From Acuticoccus yangtzensis (GTDB lineage Bacteria > Pseudomonadota > Alphaproteobacteria > Rhizobiales > Amorphaceae), in assembly GCF_001927245.1 (NCBI RefSeq), contig NZ_MJUX01000006.1, forward strand, positions 62,001 to 126,000: a stretch of DNA of 64,000 nt, written 5' to 3'. The notes under the pieces are model-generated. The model saw only the letters and a program-made list of their open reading frames with translations, had not been told where the DNA came from and made no database searches. Within the stretch, counting starts at the first letter, position 1; the number at the start of each line of letters is the position of its first letter. The translations under genes were made by a program, and so were the position numbers. Below, piece after piece: positions 46,247 through 55,828 of this stretch.

Positions 46247-48538
46247 TCAGCTGGCGAAGGCGGCCCGCAGTGTGTCGTCGGACAGAAGCTGCGGCAACAC
46301 CACGGGATCGGCCCCGGCGGGGAAGTAAACATAAAGCGGCACGCCCGCGCGTCCGAACTCTTCGATGAGGTGCGTCACCTCGGGGTCACGCCGCGTCCAG
46401 TCGGCCTTCATGTAGGTGACGCCGCGGGCCTCGAGCGCGGCGCGGAAGTCGTCGCCGGACAGGACCACGCGCTCGTTGACCTTGCAGGTGATGCACCACG
46501 CCGCGGTGACGTTGAGGAAGACCGGCCGCCCCTCGGCCCGCAACTGGGCGAGGCGCGCGGGGCTGAAGGCCTCCTCGGCGCCGCCGTCCACCACGCGCTG
46601 GCCGAGCGGCGCGCCGTCCGGCCGGCCGAGCGCCATGGCGGGCGAGGCGGACGGGCCGACCGCCGGCCACAGCGCCGCGAGGGCGAGCGCCAGGCTGCCC
46701 GCCGCGAGCCCGAAGGCCACCCGGTGGGACGAGCCGGACCCGCGCTGCGACAGTCCATAGAGCCACGCGGCCATGGCGAGGAGGACAAGCGCGGCCATCG
46801 CCGGCAGCAGCGATTCCACGCTGACGAGCTGGGCGAGCACCCAGAAGAGCCACGCCGCAGTGAGGTAGAGCGGGAAGGCGAGGGCCTGCTTGAAGCGCAC
46901 CATCCACAGGCCCGGCTTGGGGAGAACGCGGGCGAGCCCCGGCATCAGGCTGAGGAGCACGAAGGGGAGCGCGAGGCCGAGACCGAGCGCCGCGAACACG
47001 GCCAGCGCGAAGGCGGGCGATGCGATCAGCGCCGCGCCCATGGCCGGGGCCATGAAGGGCGCCGTGCAGGGCGTCGCGACGACGGTCGCGAGAAGGCCGG
47101 TGGAGAAGGCCGCCGCCGGCCCGGTGCCGCCCCGCGTGCCGAGCCGCGTGAAACTGGTGCCGATCTCGTAGACGCCGGACAGGTTGAGGCCGAAGGCGAA
47201 GAGGATCAGCGTCATCGCCGCGACGAAGGCGGGGCTCTGGAGCTGGAAGCCCCAGCCGACCGCCTCGCCGCCCGCGCGCAGTGCCAGCATGGCCGCCGCC
47301 ACCGCCATCAGGCTGACGAGGATGCCCGCCATATAGGCCGCCCCCGTCGCCGCCCGCGCGCGCCAGGGGGCCGCCGCATGCGACACGAGGCCGAGCGCCT
47401 TGACCGCCAGCACCGGGAAGACGCAGGGCATCAGATTGAGGATGATACCGCCGAGGAAGGCGAGGCCGAGCACCTGCCACATTCCGAGCCCTGCCGGACC
47501 TGCCGGCGGCGCGTCCGCCTTCTCCGCCGCGACGGGCAGGCGGAAGGAGGGCGCCGCGCTCTGCGTCGTGCCGCCGCCACCGCTCGCCCCGGCCCCGCTC
47601 GCTCCGGCCCCGCTCGCTCCGGCCCCCATCGCCCCGACCTCGCCCGCGCCGGCCCCGCTGGAGGTGGAGGCGGTGGCGATGGCGGGCGCGGCGACAGGCT
47701 CGGGATCGGCAGGGCCACCGGCGACGATCTCGATCGCCCCCTTGGAGGTGGTGAGGACACCGCCGAGCTCACCCGTCAGGCGGCCGCGTCCGGGTGTGAG
47801 GGTCAGGGTCAGAGCGCCGTCCGCCACGACCGCGGGCTGGTCCGCCACATGGTCGAGCGCGCGGTCGTTGAAGGCGAAGAAGTGGGCGTCCTCGCCGCTC
47901 GCCACGCCGGCGTCCGCGCCCGGAACCGTCAGGCGGATCGACGCGCCGTCCCGCACATAGGTGGCGGCGACGTCGCTCTTTGCCGGAATATCCCACCCGG
48001 CTTCGACGAAATCGTAGGCGACGGCGGGATCCTCGGCGCTCGCGGCGGCCGTCGGCACGTCGAATGTGGTCGTGCCGCTCGCCGGGATGCAGATCTTCTC
48101 GCAGACGAGCCAATCCATCGCCAGGGTGACCGGCCAGGGCCGCCCCGCGGGCCAGTCCGCCGGAACGGTCAGGCTGGTGAGAAGGGTGAAGCTGTCGGAA
48201 TAGCCATGGTTCATCAACGGCGGATAAGGCAGACGCTCAGGCGCCGGAAAGATCGTCTCGCCGTGCGCCCCGCCGTCCAGCGTCCAGGTGACCACGGGAG
48301 GCCCGCCCGAATCGCCGGGGTTCACCCAATAGGTGTGCCACCCCGCGTCCAGCCGGTGGGCCAGAGCGACGTCCACCGTCTCGCCCGGTGCCGTGGCCGC
48401 GTTCTTCAGCAGCACCCGCGCGGCCACATGGTCACCGGCGATCGCCGCCACCTCCCCCGCATGAGCGGCAGGGACCGCCGTCAGCGCGGCAAAGCCCACG
48501 GCGAGCGCGGACAGAAGGCGGGGCAAGAGCATGGTCAT
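46247..48538 (-). CDS. Thiol:disulfide interchange protein, DsbD/ScsB type
   Basis: A 763-residue membrane protein. After a signal peptide, a long N-terminal periplasmic domain (DUF-type of ScsB) contains CEKIC; a Gly/Ala/Ser-rich linker leads to the transmembrane domain with the redox cysteines in NLMPCVFPVLAVKALG and VVATPCTAPFMAPAMG; a C-terminal thioredoxin domain has AAWCITCKVNE. It carries electrons from cytoplasmic thioredoxin to periplasmic thiol partners. The N-terminal domain is larger than in E. coli DsbD and fits ScsB. Starts at 48538 or 48532. Confidence 0.9.
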   Translation of the reverse strand: MTMLLPRLLSALAVGFAALTAVPAAHAGEVAAIAGDHVAARVLLKNAATAPGETVDVALAHRLDAGWHTYWVNPGDSGGPPVVTWTLDGGAHGETIFPAPERLPYPPLMNHGYSDSFTLLTSLTVPADWPAGRPWPVTLAMDWLVCEKICIPASGTTTFDVPTAAASAEDPAVAYDFVEAGWDIPAKSDVAATYVRDGASIRLTVPGADAGVASGEDAHFFAFNDRALDHVADQPAVVADGALTLTLTPGRGRLTGELGGVLTTSKGAIEIVAGGPADPEPVAAPAIATASTSSGAGAGEVGAMGAGASGAGASGAGASGGGGTTQSAAPSFRLPVAAEKADAPPAGPAGLGMWQVLGLAFLGGIILNLMPCVFPVLAVKALGLVSHAAAPWRARAATGAAYMAGILVSLMAVAAAMLALRAGGEAVGWGFQLQSPAFVAAMTLILFAFGLNLSGVYEIGTSFTRLGTRGGTGPAAAFSTGLLATVVATPCTAPFMAPAMGAALIASPAFALAVFAALGLGLALPFVLLSLMPGLARVLPKPGLWMVRFKQALAFPLYLTAAWLFWVLAQLVSVESLLPAMAALVLLAMAAWLYGLSQRGSGSSHRVAFGLAAGSLALALAALWPAVGPSASPAMALGRPDGAPLGQRVVDGGAEEAFSPARLAQLRAEGRPVFLNVTAAWCITCKVNERVVLSGDDFRAALEARGVTYMKADWTRRDPEVTHLIEEFGRAGVPLYVYFPAGADPVVLPQLLSDDTLRAAFAS

Positions 48539-48975
48539 GCGGCAGGGTTCTCCCAGGCTGGGGATCACTTACGCCCCATGCAAATCGAGCGCAAAGTCGA
48601 TTGTCTCACAATTGCGAGACCGAACCGGCAGCATGCACCGCCTCGCTTTGGCCGGTCTCGCCTGACGGAACCGGCCGCACCGAGCGCGATCCGGCGATGC
48701 CCCGCCCCGCGCGCGGCGGCCCGCCGGGCCGCACGCCCTGCGTCCTTCCGTCTCGCCTTCTCGGCGGGCGCGATGATGCGGCGAGGCCGAACCGTATGCC
48801 GGAGGCCGATCCACCGCCCGCCGCACCCGCAAGAAGCTGCAATATAAGGCGAGATCACAGCGAACCCGAGTCGTTGCGCGCGATTACATCTCGGACAGAC
48901 TGACGCGCGCCGGGTTGCGCGCCTGCCTTCGGGCGATAAGGTCCGAAGCCACGAGACACGATGTGGAGATGTGAC
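48539..48975. other. Divergent intergenic region between dsbD/scsB and the yej operon
   Basis: About 435 bases. Contains an inverted repeat GTCTC-N8-GAGAC at 48603-48620, roughly 65-80 bases upstream of dsbD, which could be an operator. No gene is supported; short frames here have unusual composition. Confidence 0.45.
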
Positions 48976-50838
48976 ATGCGTGCCACGCTATGGGCGCTCT
49001 TACTGACGATCGCCGTCGCGCCGAATGCGCTGGCACAGGAGGCGGCCCCCTCGCCGCAAGAGCCCGCATGGCGCCACGCCAGCGCGCTGACGGGCGAGCC
49101 CGGCTACCCCGCCGATTTCACCCACTTCGGCTACGTCAACCCGGATGCGCCCAAAGGCGGACGCATCCGCCTCGCCGACCCCACCGGCTACGACACGTTC
49201 AACCCGGTGCTGCAGCGCGGCAACCAGGCGCCCGGCCTGTCGCTGATCTACGATTCGCTGATGACCCCGGCGCTGGACGAGCAGAACATCTCCGGCGCCT
49301 ACGGCCTGATCGCCGACGCGATGCGCTATCCGGACGATTATTCGTGGGTGGAATACCGCATCGACCCGGACGCCAAGTGGCACGACGGCACCCCCATCAC
49401 CGCCGAGGACGTCGCATGGACGCTGACGGCCGAGAAGGAGGCCGACCCCAACCGCGCCTTCTATTACAAGGACGTCGTGTCCGCCGAGGTGGTGGACGAA
49501 GGTGTCGTCCGCTTCACCTTCGCGCGCCCCGGCAATCGCGAGCTGCCGCACATCGTCGGCCAGCTTCAGCCGCTGCCCAAAGCGTGGTGGACCGGTACCG
49601 CGCCGGACGGAACCGAGCGCTCGATCACCCGCGGCACGCTGGAGCCGCCGCTCGGCTCCGGCCCCTACAAGATCGCCGCGTTCGAGCCGGGCCGCTTCGT
49701 CGAATATGAGCGCGCCGAGGAATATTGGGCGAAGGACCACCCGACCCAGATCGGCACCAACAATTTCGACGCCATGCGTTACGACGTCTACCGCGACCAG
49801 ACGATCCTGGTGGAAGCCTTCAAGGGCGGCCGGTTCGACTATCGCAGCGAGAACAGCGCCAAGAACTGGGCCACGGCCTATGAAAGCGACGCGCTGGAGC
49901 GGGGCGACATCGTCAAGGAAGAGTTCCCGATCCAGAACCAGGGCGTCATGCAGGCCTTCGTGATGAACCTGCGCCTGCCGAAATTCCAGGACGAGCGCGT
50001 GCGCCGCGCGCTCAACCTCATGTACGATTTCGAGGCCCAAAAGCGCACCATCTTCTACGATCAGTATGACCGCATCTCGTCCTTCTTAATGGGGACCGAG
50101 CTTGCGTCCACCGGACTGCCCGAGGGGCAGGAGCTGGCGATCTTGGAGGAGGTGAAGGACCTCGTCCCGCCGGAGGTCTTCACCGAGCCCTATGCCAACC
50201 CCGTGAACGGCACGCGCGAGGCGGTGCGCGACAATGCCCGCCAGGCCATCGCCCTCTTCCAGGAGGCCGGGTACGAGCTGCGCGGGCGGCAGATGGTGAA
50301 CTCGGCCACCGGCCAGCCCTTCACCATCGAGATGGTGGAGAATTCCCCGGCGGCCGAACGCTACATCCTGCCCTATGCCAACAGCCTGAAGCTGATCGGC
50401 GTCGAGATGAACGTGCGCATCGTCGACTCCACCCAGTACGTCGAGCGGGTGCGCAGCCGCGACTTCGAGATGACGGTTCTCGCCTGGGGCCAATCCACCT
50501 CGCCCGGCAACGAGCAGGCCTATTTCTGGGGCTCGGAGGCCGCCGACCAGGAGCAGAGCCAGAACTACGCGGGCATCAAGGACGACGGTGTCGACGCGCT
50601 GATCGAGAAGGTGATCCTCGCCAAGGACCGCGAGGAGCTGGTGGCCGCCACCCGCGCGCTGGACCGGGTGCTTCTCGCCCACAACTACGTCATCCCGCTG
50701 TTCTATTCGCCGAACCAGCGCACCGCGCGGTGGAACATCTTTTCCCACCCGGAGACGCTGCCCCCGTTTGGATCCCTGTTCCCGACCGTGTGGTGGTACG
50801 ACGAGGCGAAGGCCGCCACCGTAGAGGGCCGCCCGTGA
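48976..50838 (+). CDS. Oligopeptide ABC transporter substrate-binding protein (YejA-like), first copy
   Basis: A 620-residue family 5 solute-binding protein. Signal peptide ends near ALA (residue 20); FTHFGYVNPDAPKGGRIRLA, DAKWHDGTPITAEDVAWTL, EPPLGSGPYKIAAFEPGRFV and YDFEAQKRTIFYDQYDRI are typical of YejA, the binding protein for peptides and microcin C in E. coli. GGAG seven bases before 48976 selects this ATG over one five codons earlier. It starts the yej-type operon and overlaps the second copy (GTGA). Confidence 0.92.
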   Translation: MRATLWALLLTIAVAPNALAQEAAPSPQEPAWRHASALTGEPGYPADFTHFGYVNPDAPKGGRIRLADPTGYDTFNPVLQRGNQAPGLSLIYDSLMTPALDEQNISGAYGLIADAMRYPDDYSWVEYRIDPDAKWHDGTPITAEDVAWTLTAEKEADPNRAFYYKDVVSAEVVDEGVVRFTFARPGNRELPHIVGQLQPLPKAWWTGTAPDGTERSITRGTLEPPLGSGPYKIAAFEPGRFVEYERAEEYWAKDHPTQIGTNNFDAMRYDVYRDQTILVEAFKGGRFDYRSENSAKNWATAYESDALERGDIVKEEFPIQNQGVMQAFVMNLRLPKFQDERVRRALNLMYDFEAQKRTIFYDQYDRISSFLMGTELASTGLPEGQELAILEEVKDLVPPEVFTEPYANPVNGTREAVRDNARQAIALFQEAGYELRGRQMVNSATGQPFTIEMVENSPAAERYILPYANSLKLIGVEMNVRIVDSTQYVERVRSRDFEMTVLAWGQSTSPGNEQAYFWGSEAADQEQSQNYAGIKDDGVDALIEKVILAKDREELVAATRALDRVLLAHNYVIPLFYSPNQRTARWNIFSHPETLPPFGSLFPTVWWYDEAKAATVEGRP

Positions 50839-52733
50839 GCCGCGCCGGGCCGCGCTTCACCCGCCGCCGCATGCTGGAGCTGACCGGCGCCACCGCCGCC
50901 GGGGCGCTCGCCTGGCGCCTCACCCCCGCCCTCGCCCAAGGCACCCAGGCCGGCGTGGACGGCACGGCCGCCGGGGCCACAGCCGACCCGCGCACGACCC
51001 ACGCCCTCACCGTCTTCGGCGAGCCGCGCCACGGGCCGGACTTCACCCACTTTTCCTACGTGAACCCGGACGCGCCCAAGGGGGGCGAGCTGCGCCTCGT
51101 CCCCTCGTCCTTCGGCGGCAACCAGAACCCCACCACCTTCAACACCTTCAACATGTTCATCCTGCGGGGGGATTCGCCGCCCCTCATGCAGCTCTGCCAC
51201 GCCTCGCTGATGGTGCGCGGGCTGGACGAGCCCGACGCCGTCTACGGACAGATCGCCGAGGCGGTGGAGATCGACGGGCCGCGTTACGCCTTCACGCTAC
51301 GCCCCGGCGCCACCTTTTCGGACGGCACGGCGATCACCGCTGCCGACGTGATCTTCACGCTGGAGACGCTGCGCGAGAACGGTCACCCGATCTACGCGGG
51401 TCCGCTGAGTGACATCGACAGCCTCGAGGTCGCGGACGAGGCGACCGCGGTGATCACCTTCCGCGAGGGCGCCTCCAACCGCATGCCGCCGCTGGTCGCC
51501 ACCTATCCGGTGCTCTCCAAGGCCTACTACGAGGCGAACGACTTCACCGCCGCGCGGCTCGACAAGCCTGTCGTCTCCGGCGCCTACACCGTGGGCGACT
51601 TCGCCGCCGGGCGCTACGTGACCCTCGTCAAGCGGCCGGACTTCTGGGGCGACGATGTGCCGTCCGGCCGCGGCCACAACAATTTCGGCAGCGTGCGGGT
51701 GGACTTCTACCGCGAGCGGACGCTGGCCTTCGAGGCGTTCAAGACCGGCAAGGAGAATTTCCGCGAGGAGTTCACCTCCAAGGTCTGGGCGACGGAGTAC
51801 ACCTTCCCGGCGATCCAGCGCGGCGACGTGGTGCGGCGCGAATTTCCCGACGACCGTCCCGCCGGCGCGCAAGGGTGGTTCATCAACACCCGGCGGCCGA
51901 AGTTCGCCGATCCGCGCACCCGCGAAGCCCTCGCCTGGGCGTTCGATTTCGAGTGGACCAACCAGAACCTCTTCTACGGCGCCTACAAGCGCACCCAGTC
52001 CTTCTTCATGAACTCGGACATGATGGCCGAGGGGGAGCCCTCCGCCGCCGAACTCGCCCTCCTGGAGCCGTTCCGCGATCAGGTCGACCCCGCCGTTTTC
52101 GGCCCGGCCTGGACCGCGCCTGTGGCCGACGGGTCGGGCCGCGACCGCACCAACATGCGCCGCGCCATCGAGCTTTTGAGCGAAGCCGGATGGACGCGGC
52201 GGGACGGCCAGCTCGTCGACGCCGCGGGCGAGCCGCTGGTGGTCGAATATCTCTATCCGTCCGAGCCGACGTCCGAGCGCATCTTCCTGCCCTTCGCCAA
52301 CACGCTGCGGGCGATCGGCATCGACGCGCGGTTAACCCCTGTCGACGCCACCCAGTACCAGCTCAGAAGCGTCAACTTCGACTTCGACATTCTCACCCAG
52401 CGCTTCGCCTTCGCGCCGACGCCTTACGACACGATCCGGCAATATTTTTCGTCCGAGGCGGCGGCAACGGAAGGGTCCTACAACCTCGCCGGCATCGCCG
52501 ACCCAGTGGTCGACGCGATGCTGGCGGCGATGCTTGCGGCCTCCACGCGGGATGAAATGCTGGCCGCCGCGCGCGCCATGGACCGCGTGACGCGCGTCGG
52601 CCACTATTGGATCCCGCAATGGTACAAGGGTTCGCACACGGTGGCCTATTGGGAGGCCGATTTCGGCATTCCGGAAACCAAACCGCGGTACGAGCTTCCC
52701 GTGGCCGAAACGTGGTGGTCCGCCTCCGCATGA
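50835..52733 (+). CDS. Oligopeptide ABC transporter substrate-binding protein (YejA-like), second copy
   Basis: A 632-residue paralogue of the preceding protein, sharing FTHFSYVNPDAPKGGELRLV, ATFSDGTAITAADVIFTLET and a YGAYKRTQSFF region. It begins at a GTG overlapping the upstream stop. Its N-terminus FTRRRMLELTGATAAGALAW has a twin-arginine pattern, so it is probably exported folded by Tat, whereas the first copy has a Sec-type signal. Tandem yejA copies are common in Rhizobiales and may widen substrate range. Confidence 0.92.
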   Translation: MSRAGPRFTRRRMLELTGATAAGALAWRLTPALAQGTQAGVDGTAAGATADPRTTHALTVFGEPRHGPDFTHFSYVNPDAPKGGELRLVPSSFGGNQNPTTFNTFNMFILRGDSPPLMQLCHASLMVRGLDEPDAVYGQIAEAVEIDGPRYAFTLRPGATFSDGTAITAADVIFTLETLRENGHPIYAGPLSDIDSLEVADEATAVITFREGASNRMPPLVATYPVLSKAYYEANDFTAARLDKPVVSGAYTVGDFAAGRYVTLVKRPDFWGDDVPSGRGHNNFGSVRVDFYRERTLAFEAFKTGKENFREEFTSKVWATEYTFPAIQRGDVVRREFPDDRPAGAQGWFINTRRPKFADPRTREALAWAFDFEWTNQNLFYGAYKRTQSFFMNSDMMAEGEPSAAELALLEPFRDQVDPAVFGPAWTAPVADGSGRDRTNMRRAIELLSEAGWTRRDGQLVDAAGEPLVVEYLYPSEPTSERIFLPFANTLRAIGIDARLTPVDATQYQLRSVNFDFDILTQRFAFAPTPYDTIRQYFSSEAAATEGSYNLAGIADPVVDAMLAAMLAASTRDEMLAAARAMDRVTRVGHYWIPQWYKGSHTVAYWEADFGIPETKPRYELPVAETWWSASA

Positions 52734-52794
52734 TGCCGCGTCGACGCCGCCTCGCCCTCCCGTGCCCCGCTCCGCCGCGCCGAAAGCCTGATTG

Positions 52795-53898
52795 ATGCTC
52801 GCCTACATCGTCCGCCGCCTGGCCCTCATGGTGCCGACCCTGTTCGGCATCATGCTCATCTCGTTCGTCGTCATCCAATTCGCGCCGGGCGGACCGGTGG
52901 AGAAGGCCATCGCCGAGTTGCGCGGGACCGATGTCGGCTCCACCGCGCGCATCTCCGGCGGCACATCGGCGGGTGATTTCGCAGGCACCGGGGCCGGGGC
53001 GGGCGGCGGCGATTCCGGCTACCGCGGCGCCCAGGGCATCGACCCTGAGCTGATCGCCGAGCTGGAACGCCAATACGGCTTCGACAAAGGCCCGGTCGAG
53101 CGCTTCGGCATCATGATCGGCAACTACCTCACCTTCGACCTCGGCGAGAGCTTCTTCCGCGACCGCCGCGTGGTGGAACTCATCGTCGAAGCGCTGCCGG
53201 TCTCGGTCTCGCTGGGCCTCTGGATGACGCTGATCTCCTACGCCATCTCCATCCCGCTCGGCATCCGCAAGGCGGTGAAGGCGGGATCGGCCTTCGACAT
53301 CGTCACCTCCGCCGTCATCATCGTCGGCTACGCGATACCGGGCTTCCTGTTCGCCATCCTCCTCATCATCCTCTTCGCCGGCGGCTCCTTCTGGTCCATC
53401 TTCCCGCTCGGCGAGCTGACGTCCGAGAACTGGGACCAGCTCTCCTGGCCGGCCAAGATCGCCGATTATTTCTGGCACATGACGCTGCCCTTGATCGCCC
53501 TCTCCACCGGCGCCTTCGCCACCACCACGCTGCTGACGAAGAACTCCTTCCTGGAGGAGATCCGCAAGCAGTACGTGATGACCGCGCGGATGAAGGGCCT
53601 GTCGGAGCGCTCGGTGCTCTACGGCCACGTCTTCCGCAATGCGATGCTGATCATCATCGCCGGCTTTCCGGGCGCCTTCATCGGCGCCTTCTTCACCGGC
53701 TCGCTCCTCATCGAAACGATCTTTTCGCTGGAGGGGCTCGGCCTCCTCGGTTTCGAGGCGGTGTTCGACCGTGACTATCCGATCGTCTTCGGCACCCTCT
53801 ACGTGTTCTCGCTGATGGCGCTTCTCATCAACCTCGTGTCCGACCTCACCTACACGATGGTCGATCCCCGGATCGACTTCGAAAGCCGGGAGGTCTGA
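52795..53898 (+). CDS. yejB: Oligopeptide ABC transporter permease YejB
   Basis: A 367-residue permease. The first transmembrane helix (LAYIVRRLALMVPTLFGIML) and FVVIQFAPGGPVEKAIAEL are typical of the DppB/YejB family. An extended YejB-specific periplasmic loop (residues 45-85, Gly-rich) follows. The EAA-like loop is KQYVMTARMKGLSERSVLYG. The C-terminus TYTMVDPRIDFESR is conserved in YejB. It pairs with YejE to form the channel. Confidence 0.93.
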   Translation: MLAYIVRRLALMVPTLFGIMLISFVVIQFAPGGPVEKAIAELRGTDVGSTARISGGTSAGDFAGTGAGAGGGDSGYRGAQGIDPELIAELERQYGFDKGPVERFGIMIGNYLTFDLGESFFRDRRVVELIVEALPVSVSLGLWMTLISYAISIPLGIRKAVKAGSAFDIVTSAVIIVGYAIPGFLFAILLIILFAGGSFWSIFPLGELTSENWDQLSWPAKIADYFWHMTLPLIALSTGAFATTTLLTKNSFLEEIRKQYVMTARMKGLSERSVLYGHVFRNAMLIIIAGFPGAFIGAFFTGSLLIETIFSLEGLGLLGFEAVFDRDYPIVFGTLYVFSLMALLINLVSDLTYTMVDPRIDFESREV

Positions 53899-53900
53899 GG

Positions 53901-55055
53901 ATGACGAGCCCCGACACCATGCCGATGCCGCACGATACCGCCGCCGCGCCCGCCAAGGCACCGAAGGGGAGCGGTATCAACGCCCGCCGCTGGGCGATCT
54001 TCCGCCGCCACCGGCTCGGCTTCTGGTCGCTGTGCATTTTCATCCCGCTCTTCATCCTCACCCTGTTCGCCGAGTTTCTGGCCAACGACCGGCCGCTCGT
54101 CGCCATGTACAAGGGCGAGCTTCTCTTCCCCGTCCTCGTCGACTACCCGGAGGAGAAGTTCGGCGGCTTTTATGCGGTGACCGATTACCGCGACCCCTTC
54201 ATCAGCGAGGAGATCGCCGCCAACGGGTGGATGGTCTGGCCGCCGATCCGCTACGACTACCGCATCGAGAACAAGAACCCGCCGACCGCCCTCCCCTCGC
54301 CGCCATCCTGGATGTTCACGCGCGAGGAACTGTGCGCCCCCTACCAGGGCGGGGTGGACGATCCGGCCTGCTCGGTCTGGAACTACAACTGGCTCGGCAC
54401 CGACGATCTGGGGCGCGACGTTCTCGCCCGCGCCATCTACGGCTTCCGCATCTCGGTCATCTTCGGCCTGGCGCTGACGTTGCTGTCATCCATCATCGGC
54501 ATCGCGGCGGGCGCCGTACAGGGCTATTTCGGCGGCTGGACGGACCTGCTCTTTCAGCGCTTCATCGAGATCTGGACCTCGGTGCCGTCCCTCTACCTCA
54601 TCCTCATCTTCTCGTCCGTCTTCATGCCGAGTTTCTTCCTGCTGCTCGGTATCCTGCTGCTGTTCTCGTGGGTCGGCCTCGTCGGCGTGGTGCGGGCGGA
54701 GTTCCTGCGCGCCCGCAACTTCGAATATGTCGCGGCGGCGCGCGCGCTCGGCGTCGGCTCGGTGACGATCATGTGGCGCCACCTCCTCCCCAACGCGATG
54801 GTGGCGACGCTCACCTTCCTGCCCTTCATCATGTCGGGCTCCATCACCACGTTGACGTCGCTGGACTTCCTCGGCCTCGGCCTGCCTCCGGGCTCGCCGT
54901 CGCTGGGCGAGCTTCTGGCACAGGGCAAGAACAATCCCGGCGCGCCGTGGCTCGGCCTCACGGGCTTCGCGGTGCTGGCGATCATGCTATCCTTGCTCAT
55001 CTTCATCGGCGAAGGAGTCCGCGACGCCTTCGACCCGCGCAAAACCTTCGCATGA
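53901..55055 (+). CDS. yejE: Oligopeptide ABC transporter permease YejE
   Basis: A 384-residue permease with an N-terminal helix (LGFWSLCIFIPLFILTLFAEF), a long YejE-type periplasmic insertion (NDRPLVAMYKGELLFPVLVD up to NYNWLGTDDLGRDV) and the EAA loop VAAARALGVGSVTIMWRHLLP. The C-terminus FIGEGVRDAFDPRKTF is family-typical. In most yej operons the ATPase gene follows directly; here a toxin-antitoxin pair intervenes. Confidence 0.93.
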   Translation: MTSPDTMPMPHDTAAAPAKAPKGSGINARRWAIFRRHRLGFWSLCIFIPLFILTLFAEFLANDRPLVAMYKGELLFPVLVDYPEEKFGGFYAVTDYRDPFISEEIAANGWMVWPPIRYDYRIENKNPPTALPSPPSWMFTREELCAPYQGGVDDPACSVWNYNWLGTDDLGRDVLARAIYGFRISVIFGLALTLLSSIIGIAAGAVQGYFGGWTDLLFQRFIEIWTSVPSLYLILIFSSVFMPSFFLLLGILLLFSWVGLVGVVRAEFLRARNFEYVAAARALGVGSVTIMWRHLLPNAMVATLTFLPFIMSGSITTLTSLDFLGLGLPPGSPSLGELLAQGKNNPGAPWLGLTGFAVLAIMLSLLIFIGEGVRDAFDPRKTFA

Positions 55056-55064
55056 GGTGCCGTG

Positions 55065-55310
55065 ATGGATGACGTTCGGATCCGCCTGAAAGCCGCCGAC
55101 CTGCCGGACCATCTGCGCGGCACCATCGACCCCGCCCACGAGGTGGAGGTGTCGGTGCGCGACCTCGGCGCCAGCGCGACGCAGCAAGACCGCGCCGCCC
55201 GTGCCGCCGAAATTTTCAAGGCCTGGGATACCGCCCGCCAGATCCCCCCGCGGTCGACGCAGGAGATCCTCCAGGATGTCGATGCGCTGCGCGACGAATG
55301 GGAGCGCTAG
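55065..55310 (+). CDS. Putative antitoxin of a VapBC-type toxin-antitoxin pair
   Basis: An 81-residue acidic, mostly helical protein starting ten bases after the yejE stop and overlapping the downstream PIN-domain gene by 13 bases. It does not clearly match AbrB, Phd or CopG DNA-binding motifs by eye; the C-terminal half (STQEILQDVDALRDEWER) is the likely toxin-binding region. Assignment as antitoxin rests on size, order and overlap with the toxin gene. Confidence 0.65.
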   Translation: MDDVRIRLKAADLPDHLRGTIDPAHEVEVSVRDLGASATQQDRAARAAEIFKAWDTARQIPPRSTQEILQDVDALRDEWER

Positions 55311-55828
55311 ACCTGCGCCTCTATTTGGATGCCCCCGCGATCATTCCGCTGTTCGAAAGCGAGGACGATCTCAGCGTCCGGCTGCGCAGCCTTTTCACTC
55401 ACTACGCGGCGCAGCCTGAGAACACGATCTGCTCGAGCGAATTGTCGCTAACCGAATGCATCGTCCACCCCGCGCGGGAGGGCAATGCGGACCTGCTCGA
55501 CCGCTACGAACACTTCTTCGGAGATGATGACCTGATCGACGTTCTGCCCATCGACTGGTCCATATTCCACGCCGCCGGCCTGCTCCGCGGCAGGCACAAG
55601 GCGCTGCGTGCGCCCGATGTCATCCATGTGGCGGCGGCACTGCGCCACAAATGCAGCCTCCTTCTCACGGGCGACAAGCGCCTCTGCGGGCGCTACCGGT
55701 GGGCGCACCCTTGGTCCTCCACGCTTCGTCCCACAGCAATCGACACCAACCCCGTCGACGTCATCTCCTTCCACGACACCGACCAATCTCCCTTCAACGC
55801 ATTGCTCGACAAGGCCTATCATCGGTGA
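55298..55828 (+). CDS. PIN-domain ribonuclease, VapC-type toxin
   Basis: A 176-residue PIN-domain protein. Acidic metal-binding residues are visible in LRLYLDAPAIIPLF (Asp), ELSLTECIVHP (Glu), LRAPDVIHVAAAL (Asp) and LLLTGDKRLCGRY (Asp), so the nuclease site looks complete. VapC toxins cleave tRNA or rRNA when freed from antitoxin. The last bases overlap the GTG start of the yejF-like ATPase gene (GTGA), which means the toxin-antitoxin pair is embedded and translationally linked in the transporter operon. Composition is somewhat less GC-rich than its neighbours. Confidence 0.82.
   Translation: MGALDLRLYLDAPAIIPLFESEDDLSVRLRSLFTHYAAQPENTICSSELSLTECIVHPAREGNADLLDRYEHFFGDDDLIDVLPIDWSIFHAAGLLRGRHKALRAPDVIHVAAALRHKCSLLLTGDKRLCGRYRWAHPWSSTLRPTAIDTNPVDVISFHDTDQSPFNALLDKAYHR

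Noticed and set aside
46070-48847. A 925-codon plus-strand frame opposite dsbD/scsB.
   Set aside because: The minus strand encodes a complete DsbD/ScsB with redox motifs; the plus frame is a shadow.
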